Of a stretch of DNA of 64,000 nt, positions 1 to 8,785 are shown piece after piece (position 1 is the first letter of the stretch; each line of letters opens with the position of its first letter). A model generated the notes under the pieces. The model saw only the letters and a program-made list of their open reading frames with translations, was not told the DNA's origin and made no database searches. The translations under genes were made by a program, and so were the position numbers. The DNA lies in the NCBI GenBank assembly GCA_016290385.1, contig JAEETO010000003.1:1-64000 (forward strand), in the 5' to 3' direction. This DNA is from Bacteroidales bacterium. GTDB lineage: Bacteria; Bacteroidota; Bacteroidia; Bacteroidales; UBA932.

Positions 1-2587
1 GGGCCAGCCGGGCGGCGCGACGGGCTTCCTTGCGGGCCTGGCGTTCCGCTTTGCGGAGGGCGCGCTTCTCGGCGCGGGTCAGCTTTTCGCTGCGCACGAC
101 GGTTTCCGGCGACGCGATATCGACGGTTTCGGCCGGCTTTTCGCGGTCGATGACAGGCTGCTGGTTGTTTTCGACGATAGGCTTGGAGACCTCAACGACG
201 GTGGTGTCGAGATTCCGGGTCAAGCCCGGAATGACGGTCGTGTCGGGCATGACAGTAGTAGTGTCCGTCATGACACCGATGGTATCGACAATTGATCGTA
301 CACCAACGCTGTCGACCACAGGTTGTACAACTTCCTCATCGTCATGCCTGGCTACCCCGATTTTTCCGTCATTCCGGGTACCTATTTCGTCATTCCGGGC
401 ACCTATTTCGTCATTCCGGGCTTGACCCGGAATCTCCAGGGCGGCGATGGAGTCCAAAGCTGCGGCGCGGGCCAGCGAGTCGCGCTCGCGCTCACGGCGC
501 TGCAGCTCGGCCAGCTTGCGCGCATTGATCTGCTCGAAGAGCTCGTACATGTACCCGTCGAAGAACTTGTTCGTCTGCCGATAGAGCGGCTTTTTCAGAT
601 CCACGTACTTCGAGCGCTCCGACACCCGCATCTGACGGTCCGTGATGGAATCACGCCGGGATGGACGCTCGGCGGCACGCCACTCGAAACCCTTGAGCCG
701 CTGCTTCGACATTTCCAACTCACCCACCGGATAGGCGTCGCTCTTGATCGACTCCATGTACAGCAGCCGCTGCGCCGTGCCGTCTTTCAGCGCGGCAGTC
801 ATCGATTTGGCCTCCTTGAGGTTGATGGTCGTGACCACGTCTTCGTCCACCATATAGAAAATAGCCGTCACGCCGCCCAGCGCATCGAAACGATAGATCT
901 TGTTGTCGCGGAACCAGCCCAGCATCTCCGTGCTCTTGATCTGGTTGTAGTGGACGCTGTCCTGTTCGGAGATGATCCAGGCATCGGTGATCATGCTGCC
1001 ACGGTCGAAATTGCCGTTGCGGAAGAGCAGCTGCATGTCTTCGGCGGTGAGCTGGTTACGGACCTCGTTCCAGAGGATGGGGCGCCCGAAGAGCCGGGCG
1101 ATGGAGTCGAGTTCACAGAAAACCATGGAGTCGCATGCGGCCTGGACGTCACTGCGGTACATCTTCACATTGTGCCAGGCATGCACGTATCGTATCGGCG
1201 TCGTATCCAGCACCACGGTATCCTCCATCGCCATGACAGCGGTGCTGTCAGGCATGACGCCGATAGAATCGACCATCGGCTGTACACCAACGCTGTCAAC
1301 GATTGGTCGCACACCGATGCTGTCAACAATCGGCTGAGGACCATCGTCCTCGTCATTCCGGGCTTGACCCGGAATCTTAGGCAGCTTCGCGAGCGAATCC
1401 AATCTTGCCAGCGAATCCCTTTCCGCCTGTTGCTGTTGCTCCACCCATTCCGGCGGAAGCTTGCCCACGGCACGCAACTTCGCGATGCGCTCCTGCTCCC
1501 GCTGCTCGCCTTCCTCAGCCCGTTTCTTCGACAACGCATCGAACAGCATGTCATCGAGCCGCTGCGCCGCTTCCTTGACCTCCTTGTCGGGAATGTCGCA
1601 ACGCGGCACCGTGTACACGAAGAACGAGTCGGCCCGCGCAAAGAGCGTATCGACCACATGGTCCTCATTCTCACCGTAATAGATAATGGCCGGATCGCCC
1701 GTCAGCAGGCCCCGCTGCGAAAGCGAGTCCGTGGCCGGCAGATATTGCATGTGATCGCCCAGATAGACGCTCTTGTTGGTCGTGTCCAGCACCTGGGCGT
1801 TGCGCAGAAGGTCGACGGCGCCGTCCATCTGATGATAATATACTTCGTCGGCCCAGGCATCGTAGGAAGGGTCGAACATGAAGACATGGTTGGTGAAATA
1901 GACCAGCCGCGTCGGGCGGTCGTACCAGCCGGCGTCGGCCCGGAGGAAACCGTCGTCGCGCCACAGGTAGGTATTGCGGCCGAAATGCGCACGCTCCGTC
2001 TCGTTGAAATAGCGCAGCTGGTTGGTCTTGATCTCGATCGAGTCCATGTAGAGCTCCACCTGGTCCTCGAATGAGAAGAGCCCCTCCTTGCCGTCGTAGG
2101 TGCCTTTGCGGCTCTCGATCACGTTGCCGTCCTTGTCTTTCATCGACCCGCCGTACTCGAATACGGCCACGCTGTCCTTGGTGTTGTAGGACAGGCGTTC
2201 TGTGCGCAGCGTGTTGCCATCCTTGTCGAAAAGCTCCACCAGCGTGCCGCGGAACAGGGCCCGGCTTTCATCGATCCAGTAGATCATCTCCTCGCTCTTG
2301 AGCATGGTCTTGTCCTGGATGATCTGCACGTTGCCGAAGGCTTCGATGTAGCGGCTGTCCACGTTCCACGACGCGGAGTCGCACAGAAGATAAGTGTCGT
2401 TGTGGAGGAAACGGGCATGCCCCTTCACCAGGCGGTACTGGGTGCCGTACTGCTCATACTGCTCGGCCCGTTCGGCCTCAAGCAGGCGGAAGACGCTGTC
2501 TTGCGAAGCGGTCTGGCTGAAAAGCGGCGCGCTGCCGCCCAAAATGAGCAGCAGCACCGCCAGCAGCATCCGTCGTCCCGCCTTCAT
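1..2587 (-). CDS. OstA-like / LptA-family protein, partial (continues beyond window start)
   Basis: Minus-strand reading frame from ATG at 2587 (MKAGRRMLLAVLLLILGGSAPLFSQTASQDSVFRLLEAERAEQYEQYGTQYRLVKGHARFLHNDTYLLCDSASWNVDSRYIEAFGNVQI) stays open to the window edge, so it is absent from the ORF track. OstA-type 'hide/reveal step' pattern. Three nt after the surA stop. Confidence 0.85.
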   Translation of the reverse strand, partial: MKAGRRMLLAVLLLILGGSAPLFSQTASQDSVFRLLEAERAEQYEQYGTQYRLVKGHARFLHNDTYLLCDSASWNVDSRYIEAFGNVQIIQDKTMLKSEEMIYWIDESRALFRGTLVELFDKDGNTLRTERLSYNTKDSVAVFEYGGSMKDKDGNVIESRKGTYDGKEGLFSFEDQVELYMDSIEIKTNQLRYFNETERAHFGRNTYLWRDDGFLRADAGWYDRPTRLVYFTNHVFMFDPSYDAWADEVYYHQMDGAVDLLRNAQVLDTTNKSVYLGDHMQYLPATDSLSQRGLLTGDPAIIYYGENEDHVVDTLFARADSFFVYTVPRCDIPDKEVKEAAQRLDDMLFDALSKKRAEEGEQREQERIAKLRAVGKLPPEWVEQQQQAERDSLARLDSLAKLPKIPGQARNDEDDGPQPIVDSIGVRPIVDSVGVQPMVDSIGVMPDSTAVMAMEDTVVLDTTPIRYVHAWHNVKMYRSDVQAACDSMVFCELDSIARLFGRPILWNEVRNQLTAEDMQLLFRNGNFDRGSMITDAWIISEQDSVHYNQIKSTEMLGWFRDNKIYRFDALGGVTAIFYMVDEDVVTTINLKEAKSMTAALKDGTAQRLLYMESIKSDAYPVGELEMSKQRLKGFEWRAAERPSRRDSITDRQMRVSERSKYVDLKKPLYRQTNKFFDGYMYELFEQINARKLAELQRRERERDSLARAAALDSIAALEIPGQARNDEIGARNDEIGTRNDGKIGVARHDDEEVVQPVVDSVGVRSIVDTIGVMTDTTTVMPDTTVIPGLTRNLDTTVVEVSKPIVENNQQPVIDREKPAETVDIASPETVVRSEKLTRAEKRALRKAERQARKEARRAARLA

Positions 2588-2590
2588 GCG

Positions 2591-3946
2591 TTATTTCACC
2601 CAGCCTTTCCGTTCAAAATCGCAGCCCTGGAACATCGGATCGATGACGATGTAGGTACTCTTCTGTTTCTCGATGATGAAGTCCTCGATGGCTTTCATCG
2701 CATTCTTGTTGTTGACCTCGTCGATCAGGGTGCTGTAATCGTCCTGGTAGTTGGCCGTATGGGCCGGAAGGATTTTCTCCAGATAAAGAATCTTGTAGAT
2801 GGTATTGCCGTTACGGCCTTCGTTGTCGAGCGACTCGAAAGGCTCGGAGATGTCGCCCTCCTTCATGTTGCGCAGGACGTTGTAGTCGTTGGGCTTGAGC
2901 TGGTCTTTCTCGAAATACGAAGAACCGGTGTACTCGTCGGCCATCAGGCCGCCGTTGGTGGCGCTGTGGCGCTCCTCGGAGAACATGCGGGCGGCGTCGA
3001 AGAATGACAACGTGTCGCCGAGCACGAGGTTGCGGATGCTGTCGAGCTTGTGAAAGGCGCGCTCCCGGTCCTCGGAGGTGTACTGGGGCTTGATGAGGAT
3101 GTGACGGGCGTTGAACTTGTCGCCGTCGCGCTCGATGAGCTGGATGATATGGAATCCGTCGGGGGTCTCGACGACCTGCGACACCTGCCCCACCTTGAGC
3201 GACATGGCGGCATCGGAGAAGGCGGGCCAGAACACGGAACGCGAGGCCATGCCCAGTTCACCGCCCTTGTTCATGCTGCCGGGATCCTGCGAATAGAGGC
3301 GGGCCAGCGTCGAGAACTTCTCGCCATTGACGACGCGTTCGCGCAGGCCCACGAGGCGCTCCTTCACAGCCAGTTCCGCCGCTTCTCGGTCGGGATACAG
3401 GCCGATCTGGCGGATCCGGTACTTGGTGCTGACCATCGGCAGGTCTTCCACCGGAGTCTCCTCGCAATATTTCTTGATGTCGCGAGGCGTAAGTTTCGGG
3501 GTATTGGAGGCCACGTTGCGCTGCATCTCCTGGATGAGCGACTGGTCGGACATCACGGACCGCCACTCCTGGCGCAGCTTGTACAGGGGCTTGCCGAAAT
3601 ATTCCTCCATCTTCTGCTCGCCGCCCAGGGTCGTCATGACTTCGTTCATGCGCTGGTCGAGCATGGCCGACACCTGCGCATCGTTGACCGTCAGGGAGTC
3701 GAACTTGGCCTGGGTCAGGAAAAGTTTGGAAACGAGGAAATTTTCGAGGATTTCGCAGCGGGCGGTCTTGTCGACCACCAGGCCGCGGGCACGCATCATC
3801 TGTGCTTCCGATTCGATGTCCGAGAGCATCACGATGTCGTTGCCGATCAGGGCCACCGACTTGTCGATCACGCCGTCGTATTTCTGGGCGGCTGCCGGCG
3901 CCAGGCTCAGGATCAGGACCGTCACGGCCCAAACTATCTTATTCAT
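2591..3946 (-). CDS. SurA-like periplasmic peptidylprolyl isomerase, two parvulin domains
   Basis: Signal peptide MNKIVWAVTVLILSLAPAAAQ; two PpiC-type segments (KYRIRQIGLYP...GELGMASRSVFWPAFSDAAMSLKVGQVSQVVETPDGFHIIQLIERDGDKFNARHILIKPQ). Confidence 0.9.
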   Translation of the reverse strand: MNKIVWAVTVLILSLAPAAAQKYDGVIDKSVALIGNDIVMLSDIESEAQMMRARGLVVDKTARCEILENFLVSKLFLTQAKFDSLTVNDAQVSAMLDQRMNEVMTTLGGEQKMEEYFGKPLYKLRQEWRSVMSDQSLIQEMQRNVASNTPKLTPRDIKKYCEETPVEDLPMVSTKYRIRQIGLYPDREAAELAVKERLVGLRERVVNGEKFSTLARLYSQDPGSMNKGGELGMASRSVFWPAFSDAAMSLKVGQVSQVVETPDGFHIIQLIERDGDKFNARHILIKPQYTSEDRERAFHKLDSIRNLVLGDTLSFFDAARMFSEERHSATNGGLMADEYTGSSYFEKDQLKPNDYNVLRNMKEGDISEPFESLDNEGRNGNTIYKILYLEKILPAHTANYQDDYSTLIDEVNNKNAMKAIEDFIIEKQKSTYIVIDPMFQGCDFERKGWVK

Positions 3947-3997
3947 CATTGCTTTTTTTCTCACGGGTGAAAGGTAGAGCAACTCTCGCGCCAAACC

Positions 3998-5464
3998 CTA
4001 GCGCGTAGAGTAGTTCGGAGCTTCGCGCGTGATCGTCACGTCGTGCGGATGGCTTTCCACCATGCCGGCAGCTGTGATTTTCACGAACTTGGCTTCGCGC
4101 AGCGCGGCCAGGTCGGGCGCGCCGCAATAACCCATGCCGGCGCGCAGGCCGCCCACCAGCTGGTAGATCACCTCGGCGAGCGTTCCCTTGTACGGCACCT
4201 GGGCCACGATGCCCTCGGGCACGAGTTTCTTGATGTCTTCTTCCATGTCCTGGAAGTAGCGGTCCTTCGAGCCTTTCTGCATGGCTTCGAGCGAACCCAT
4301 GCCGCGGTAGGACTTGAACTTGCGGCCGTTGAGGATGATGGCCTCGCCGGGGGCTTCCTCCACGCCGGCGAAGAGCGAACCGGCCATGATGGTGCTGGCG
4401 CCGGCCGCCAGGGCCTTGACGATATCGCCCGAGTAGCGGATGCCGCCGTCGGCAATCACCGGGATGCCGCTGCCCTTGAGGGCTTCGGATGTGTTCATAA
4501 CGGCGGTCAACTGCGGCACGCCGATACCGGCGATGATGCGGGTGGTGCAGATGGAACCGGGGCCGATGCCCACTTTCACGGCGTCCACGCCGCATTCTTT
4601 TAGGGCGAGGGCCGCTTCGGCGGTGGCGATGTTGCCGGCCACGATCTGCAGGTCGGGGAAGGCGGCGCGGATCTTCTTGATGGTCTTGAGCACGCCCAGG
4701 CTGTGGCCGTGTGCCGTGTCGAGCACGACGGCATCGACCTGTGCACTCATCAGGCACTCCACGTCTTCGAGGCTGTGGGAATTGATGCCTACGGCGGCGG
4801 CGACGCGGAGACGGCCGAGGCTGTCTTTGCTGGCCTTCGGGTTGTCCTTGAGCTTGATGATGTCGCGATAGGTGATCAGGCCGGCCAGGCGTCCGTCGGC
4901 ATCGACCACGGGGAGTTTCTCTATGCGGTGCTTACGCAGCACTTCCGTGGCTTCGGGGATCGTGGTAGAAGGTCCGACGGTGATCAGGTGCTCGCTGGTC
5001 ATCACGTTCTTGATCGGGGTTTCGGGCTGCTCCTGAAAACGGAGGTCGCGGTTGGTGACGATGCCGATCAGGTGCCGGCCTGCGTCGACCACCGGGATGC
5101 CGCCAATGTGGTTCTGCGCCATCAGCCGCAGGGCGTCGCCCACGGTCGCATTGACGTCGATGGTCACCGGGTCGTAGATCATGCCGTTCTCGGCGCGTTT
5201 GACCTTGCGCACATGCTCCATCTGCATCTCGATCGGCATGTTCTTGTGGATCACGCCCATACCGCCCTCGCGGGCGATGGCGATGGCCAGGTTGGCATCG
5301 GTCACGGTATCCATGGCGGCCGAGACGATCGGCACCTGGAGCGGGATTTCGCGGGTAAAGCGGGTCTGGATGTCCACTTCACGGGGAAGGACTTCGGAAC
5401 GGGCAGGAATGAGCAGCACGTCGTCGTACGTCAGTCCCTCCATGATGATCTTGTCGGTATTCAT
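3998..5464 (-). CDS. guaB: IMP dehydrogenase
   Basis: [24 protein letters not shown]..., two CBS domains, catalytic loop [34 protein letters not shown]. Confidence 0.97.
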   Translation of the reverse strand: MNTDKIIMEGLTYDDVLLIPARSEVLPREVDIQTRFTREIPLQVPIVSAAMDTVTDANLAIAIAREGGMGVIHKNMPIEMQMEHVRKVKRAENGMIYDPVTIDVNATVGDALRLMAQNHIGGIPVVDAGRHLIGIVTNRDLRFQEQPETPIKNVMTSEHLITVGPSTTIPEATEVLRKHRIEKLPVVDADGRLAGLITYRDIIKLKDNPKASKDSLGRLRVAAAVGINSHSLEDVECLMSAQVDAVVLDTAHGHSLGVLKTIKKIRAAFPDLQIVAGNIATAEAALALKECGVDAVKVGIGPGSICTTRIIAGIGVPQLTAVMNTSEALKGSGIPVIADGGIRYSGDIVKALAAGASTIMAGSLFAGVEEAPGEAIILNGRKFKSYRGMGSLEAMQKGSKDRYFQDMEEDIKKLVPEGIVAQVPYKGTLAEVIYQLVGGLRAGMGYCGAPDLAALREAKFVKITAAGMVESHPHDVTITREAPNYSTR

Positions 5465-5490
5465 AAGGCGCAGAAACAGGTATATTTTGG

Positions 5491-5498
5491 CAAATATA
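5491..5498 (-). promoter_or_regulatory. Bacteroidota-type -7 box (TATATTTG) upstream of guaB
   Basis: Plus-strand CAAATATA reads as TATATTTG on minus, about 27 nt upstream of the guaB ATG; fits TAnnTTTG. Confidence 0.5.
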
Positions 5499-5530
5499 CG
5501 AATTATTCTGTCAACTTGAACAGTTCCGCC

Positions 5531-8500
5531 CTACTCGTATGTGACGGTCCAGCCGGCCGGGCAGATGGCGCCCCAGGTAGAATACCAGTTAACAGCATTC
5601 TGGATCGAAGTGTTCAGAATGATTACTCCATTGGACGCGACGCCATCGCACCAACCGCTCTCACCACTCTTTTGAAACACGTTGGCAATCCAGTTTGTTC
5701 CGAGCATCTTAATGTGGTTCAACTTACTGCAGCCAAAAAACATTCGCTGGTAGGCTCCGGTGACAAGCTTCGTAGCTGTGAGGTCAGGCGCGTACTCCAG
5801 GGATGTGCAGTTGTAGAACATGTTGCGGTAGCAGGTATTGCCCAAGTTCGTGGCCGGCAGGAACTGAGGACCACGCACCAATTCGGTGCAACTGTCGAAC
5901 ATCGACTTATATTCATCGGTACTGAGAGACTTCATCGGCAGCACAAGGTCGTATGCATCGATAAGACCCGTTTGCGCTTTGAAGAAATCTACAAACGTGT
6001 CTCCAGTTACCGTCTCGCCGTGCGTGGGATAATCGTCACCGACCATGAGCGAGGCAAAGTTCCCGCCCACTTTGAACCGACCTCCTGTGGCAGAGAACGC
6101 ACCGGTAACTTTCCATGTCTTTTTCGATGTCTTACTGCCGGCCTTGAAACTGACCTTCTGACCCGCAGTAAGAGGTATGGGTAAATTCTGGGTGTAAGAA
6201 GTCCATATCCCGTCATCAATCTTATATTGGAGTCCTTCGTAGTTCAGTTTGACGGTGCAATTATCAACGGCTTCGACCCAGAAGTGATTGTCAGGGACGA
6301 TATAAGGCTCAACGTTTTGGAAGGAAACGCTCGCCTTGTAACAATGTTCGTTATAGACCCAGATGGTCGTGGCACTTTGGACCTCAGTAGTCTTAAAGTA
6401 ACAGTAGAAAGTACGCACTTTCCCGTTTGTGGGCAGGTTCGCATATTCATTCCAGGTCAGTGTCCTGATGAAGTGAAAAGCGTCTGTATCTTTGAATTCA
6501 GCTTGGTCCGTAGCAATCGAAGGCCCAGAAACGACAGGCATATCCATATTCTTTGAGACGTCTGGACTGATGGTCATGGCCTCAGGCTCAACGATGAATT
6601 CCAACGGGAACATGGATTCCGGCAATTCCGAATTAATGGTTACCGCCAGGGTAACGGGCGTTCCTTCGACAGTAAAAACAGGGTCTGTACAAGTAAGCGT
6701 CAGCGGTATCTTGTTTTCGTAGGATTTCCAGCCCTTGTTGAAATACTCATTATAGACCCAGATGGTCGTGGCGTTAACGTCTCTGTTGGACTTAAAATAG
6801 CAGTGGAATGTTCGCTGCCCGTCGTCGTTCACATCAAGGCTCAAAAACTCATCCCATGTGAGTGTCCTGAGAAAGTAGAAAGCCGGGGTATCTTTAAAAG
6901 CTGATTCTGTCGTGGCTATCGAACGCCCGGAAACGACAGGCATATTGATATCTCTCCCTGTGTCCGGTGTCAGTGTCCGGGCCTCAGGCTCGACGATGAA
7001 TTCCAGCGGGAACATGGATTCCGGCAGTTCTTTAGGAATGTTTATACCTACGTCAATGGAAGTATTCGTGGTAAGTGGAACAGGATCGGTGCATGTGACC
7101 GTCAGGGGCTGCTTGTTCTGCAGCGTGATTTCCACCTCCCGGTACAGGCGCAGGTCCTGGGGGTTGCCGGGGTTGTGGCCGGTAATCTTGATCTTCTGGG
7201 TCTTGGTCACGTCCAGCGGTTCAACTGTGTTGAAACGAATGGTTCTGATTCCTTCCACACCGCCCACCGTGGCCGCCTCGGGAAAAAAGAAACCTCTTGT
7301 AGGAACACGGTTTTCGTTGTCGTCATAGAGGATGAGTATGTCGTCGGAACCGTCAGTCATGGGCTCCAATTCCACCCTCACGGCAACGGTGCTAGTATTA
7401 GGCACGTCCGAATTCACGCTGTTGAAAAAACGTGCATACAATTCATAGTAGCCTTCTTCCGCCGGACCACTGTAGGTCCTGGTCATGAAGGGCTCCACCA
7501 CGAGGCGGGTTGTGCCGTTGGAGATGTCGGAAAGATGACGCATGGAAACATCGGCCGATATGTCTTCCGCGCCCGAAGAATTGACGGCTGCATCAGGGGT
7601 GAGAACGCCTTCGGAGGATATTCTGTGCACCTGGATGTTATAGTAGAAATTCCTGTAAATGGGGTAGTACTTGTAGACAGTCTGGGTGCCTTCTGCCTTG
7701 GACTCCATCAGGTCGATGCGATAGTAGTACCAATTGTCGTCGTCTTCAAATTTACCGCATACTATGATGAACGTGGGGCCGATCTTGTCTGTAGGAACGC
7801 CGCGCTCATAGATGTAGAAGCCGCGCTCGGTGTCGTTCGGGTCGTAAAGGACGACTCGGCCTTCGCTGGTGGAAGGATCCTCGAACTCGGAAGCGGGAGG
7901 CACAAAGTCGTTCAGTGCGACGCCGGCCGGCATGTTGCCGAGGTAGTTGATGCTCTCTTCCAGCTGTTCGAAGCTGCTTTTTTCATAACCGCTGAGCCGA
8001 TAGCCGGAGGGCGGATTGAAATCAAAACGTTGCTCCGCAACTGGCTCGTTGCTACGGTACGGCACCACGGATCCCCTTTCAGGATAGAAAATCACAGCGT
8101 AGCTATGCAGCAGGAAATTGTCTGAGGCGTTGGTCACATGGATCTTGGCGAAGTTCCTGATGAGCGGGATGTACTGGAAAAAACCCTGGGTTTCATCGTC
8201 CGGAACATAGCACCCGTCCTGCTTCATCGGCTTCTGGGTGTTGGGGTCGATCTTGGCCTTGATGTGCGGCACGTACAGTTTTTGCCAATAGGCCTGCTTG
8301 TTGTTGTAGGACAGCAGTCCCGGAAGGTTCTGGTAGGAGTAGGAACCGGTGATCAGCTGGTTCTCGTCCACGTTGCCCAGGATATGGATGGTGCGACCGA
8401 AGTCGGATATTTCCAGCTGGACCTTGAATCGATACAGCGTGGTGTGCCTGTCTCCTCCGGAAAGGGGATAGTATTCCTGTGGAATTTCATAATCCGGAAT

Positions 8501-8785
8501 GCTATCCAACAGTGTAGCCTTCCTTATGTATTTAATGCTCTGGCTGCTGCCGCAGACGACCAGGTATATCTTGTCCGGGTCCAGGTAAGGCGTGCCGGTG
8601 ATGTTGCCGTCGCCGTCTTCCAGCGACTTGGTGGCAGGAAGCACGGGAATGTCTGGCACGGAGAAGGTGATGGTCACGGGAGCGCCTTCGAGAGAGCCAT
8701 CCACAGCCGAGCCACCCTGCTCAAGCTCAGCCATGCAGGACACCGTCATGAGGAGTGCGATAAAGTATACGATCAACTTTCTCAT
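5531..8785 (-). CDS. Fimbrillin-like / surface lipoprotein with duplicated Ig-like segments and a C-terminal MF..CTSL (BspA-type) region
   Basis: MRKLIVYFIALLMTVSCMAELEQGG lipobox; ATGA overlap with the upstream gene stop; C-terminal MFDSCTELVRGPQFLPATNLGNTCYRNMFYNCTSLEYAPDLTATKLVTGAYQRMFFGCSKL. Confidence 0.8.
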   Translation of the reverse strand: MRKLIVYFIALLMTVSCMAELEQGGSAVDGSLEGAPVTITFSVPDIPVLPATKSLEDGDGNITGTPYLDPDKIYLVVCGSSQSIKYIRKATLLDSIPDYEIPQEYYPLSGGDRHTTLYRFKVQLEISDFGRTIHILGNVDENQLITGSYSYQNLPGLLSYNNKQAYWQKLYVPHIKAKIDPNTQKPMKQDGCYVPDDETQGFFQYIPLIRNFAKIHVTNASDNFLLHSYAVIFYPERGSVVPYRSNEPVAEQRFDFNPPSGYRLSGYEKSSFEQLEESINYLGNMPAGVALNDFVPPASEFEDPSTSEGRVVLYDPNDTERGFYIYERGVPTDKIGPTFIIVCGKFEDDDNWYYYRIDLMESKAEGTQTVYKYYPIYRNFYYNIQVHRISSEGVLTPDAAVNSSGAEDISADVSMRHLSDISNGTTRLVVEPFMTRTYSGPAEEGYYELYARFFNSVNSDVPNTSTVAVRVELEPMTDGSDDILILYDDNENRVPTRGFFFPEAATVGGVEGIRTIRFNTVEPLDVTKTQKIKITGHNPGNPQDLRLYREVEITLQNKQPLTVTCTDPVPLTTNTSIDVGINIPKELPESMFPLEFIVEPEARTLTPDTGRDINMPVVSGRSIATTESAFKDTPAFYFLRTLTWDEFLSLDVNDDGQRTFHCYFKSNRDVNATTIWVYNEYFNKGWKSYENKIPLTLTCTDPVFTVEGTPVTLAVTINSELPESMFPLEFIVEPEAMTISPDVSKNMDMPVVSGPSIATDQAEFKDTDAFHFIRTLTWNEYANLPTNGKVRTFYCYFKTTEVQSATTIWVYNEHCYKASVSFQNVEPYIVPDNHFWVEAVDNCTVKLNYEGLQYKIDDGIWTSYTQNLPIPLTAGQKVSFKAGSKTSKKTWKVTGAFSATGGRFKVGGNFASLMVGDDYPTHGETVTGDTFVDFFKAQTGLIDAYDLVLPMKSLSTDEYKSMFDSCTELVRGPQFLPATNLGNTCYRNMFYNCTSLEYAPDLTATKLVTGAYQRMFFGCSKLNHIKMLGTNWIANVFQKSGESGWCDGVASNGVIILNTSIQNAVNWYSTWGAICPAGWTVTYE

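Noticed and set aside
323-2074. 583-aa plus-strand ORF and nearby shorter ORFs
   Set aside because: Antisense shadows of the OstA-like gene, which the track omits because it has no stop inside the window.
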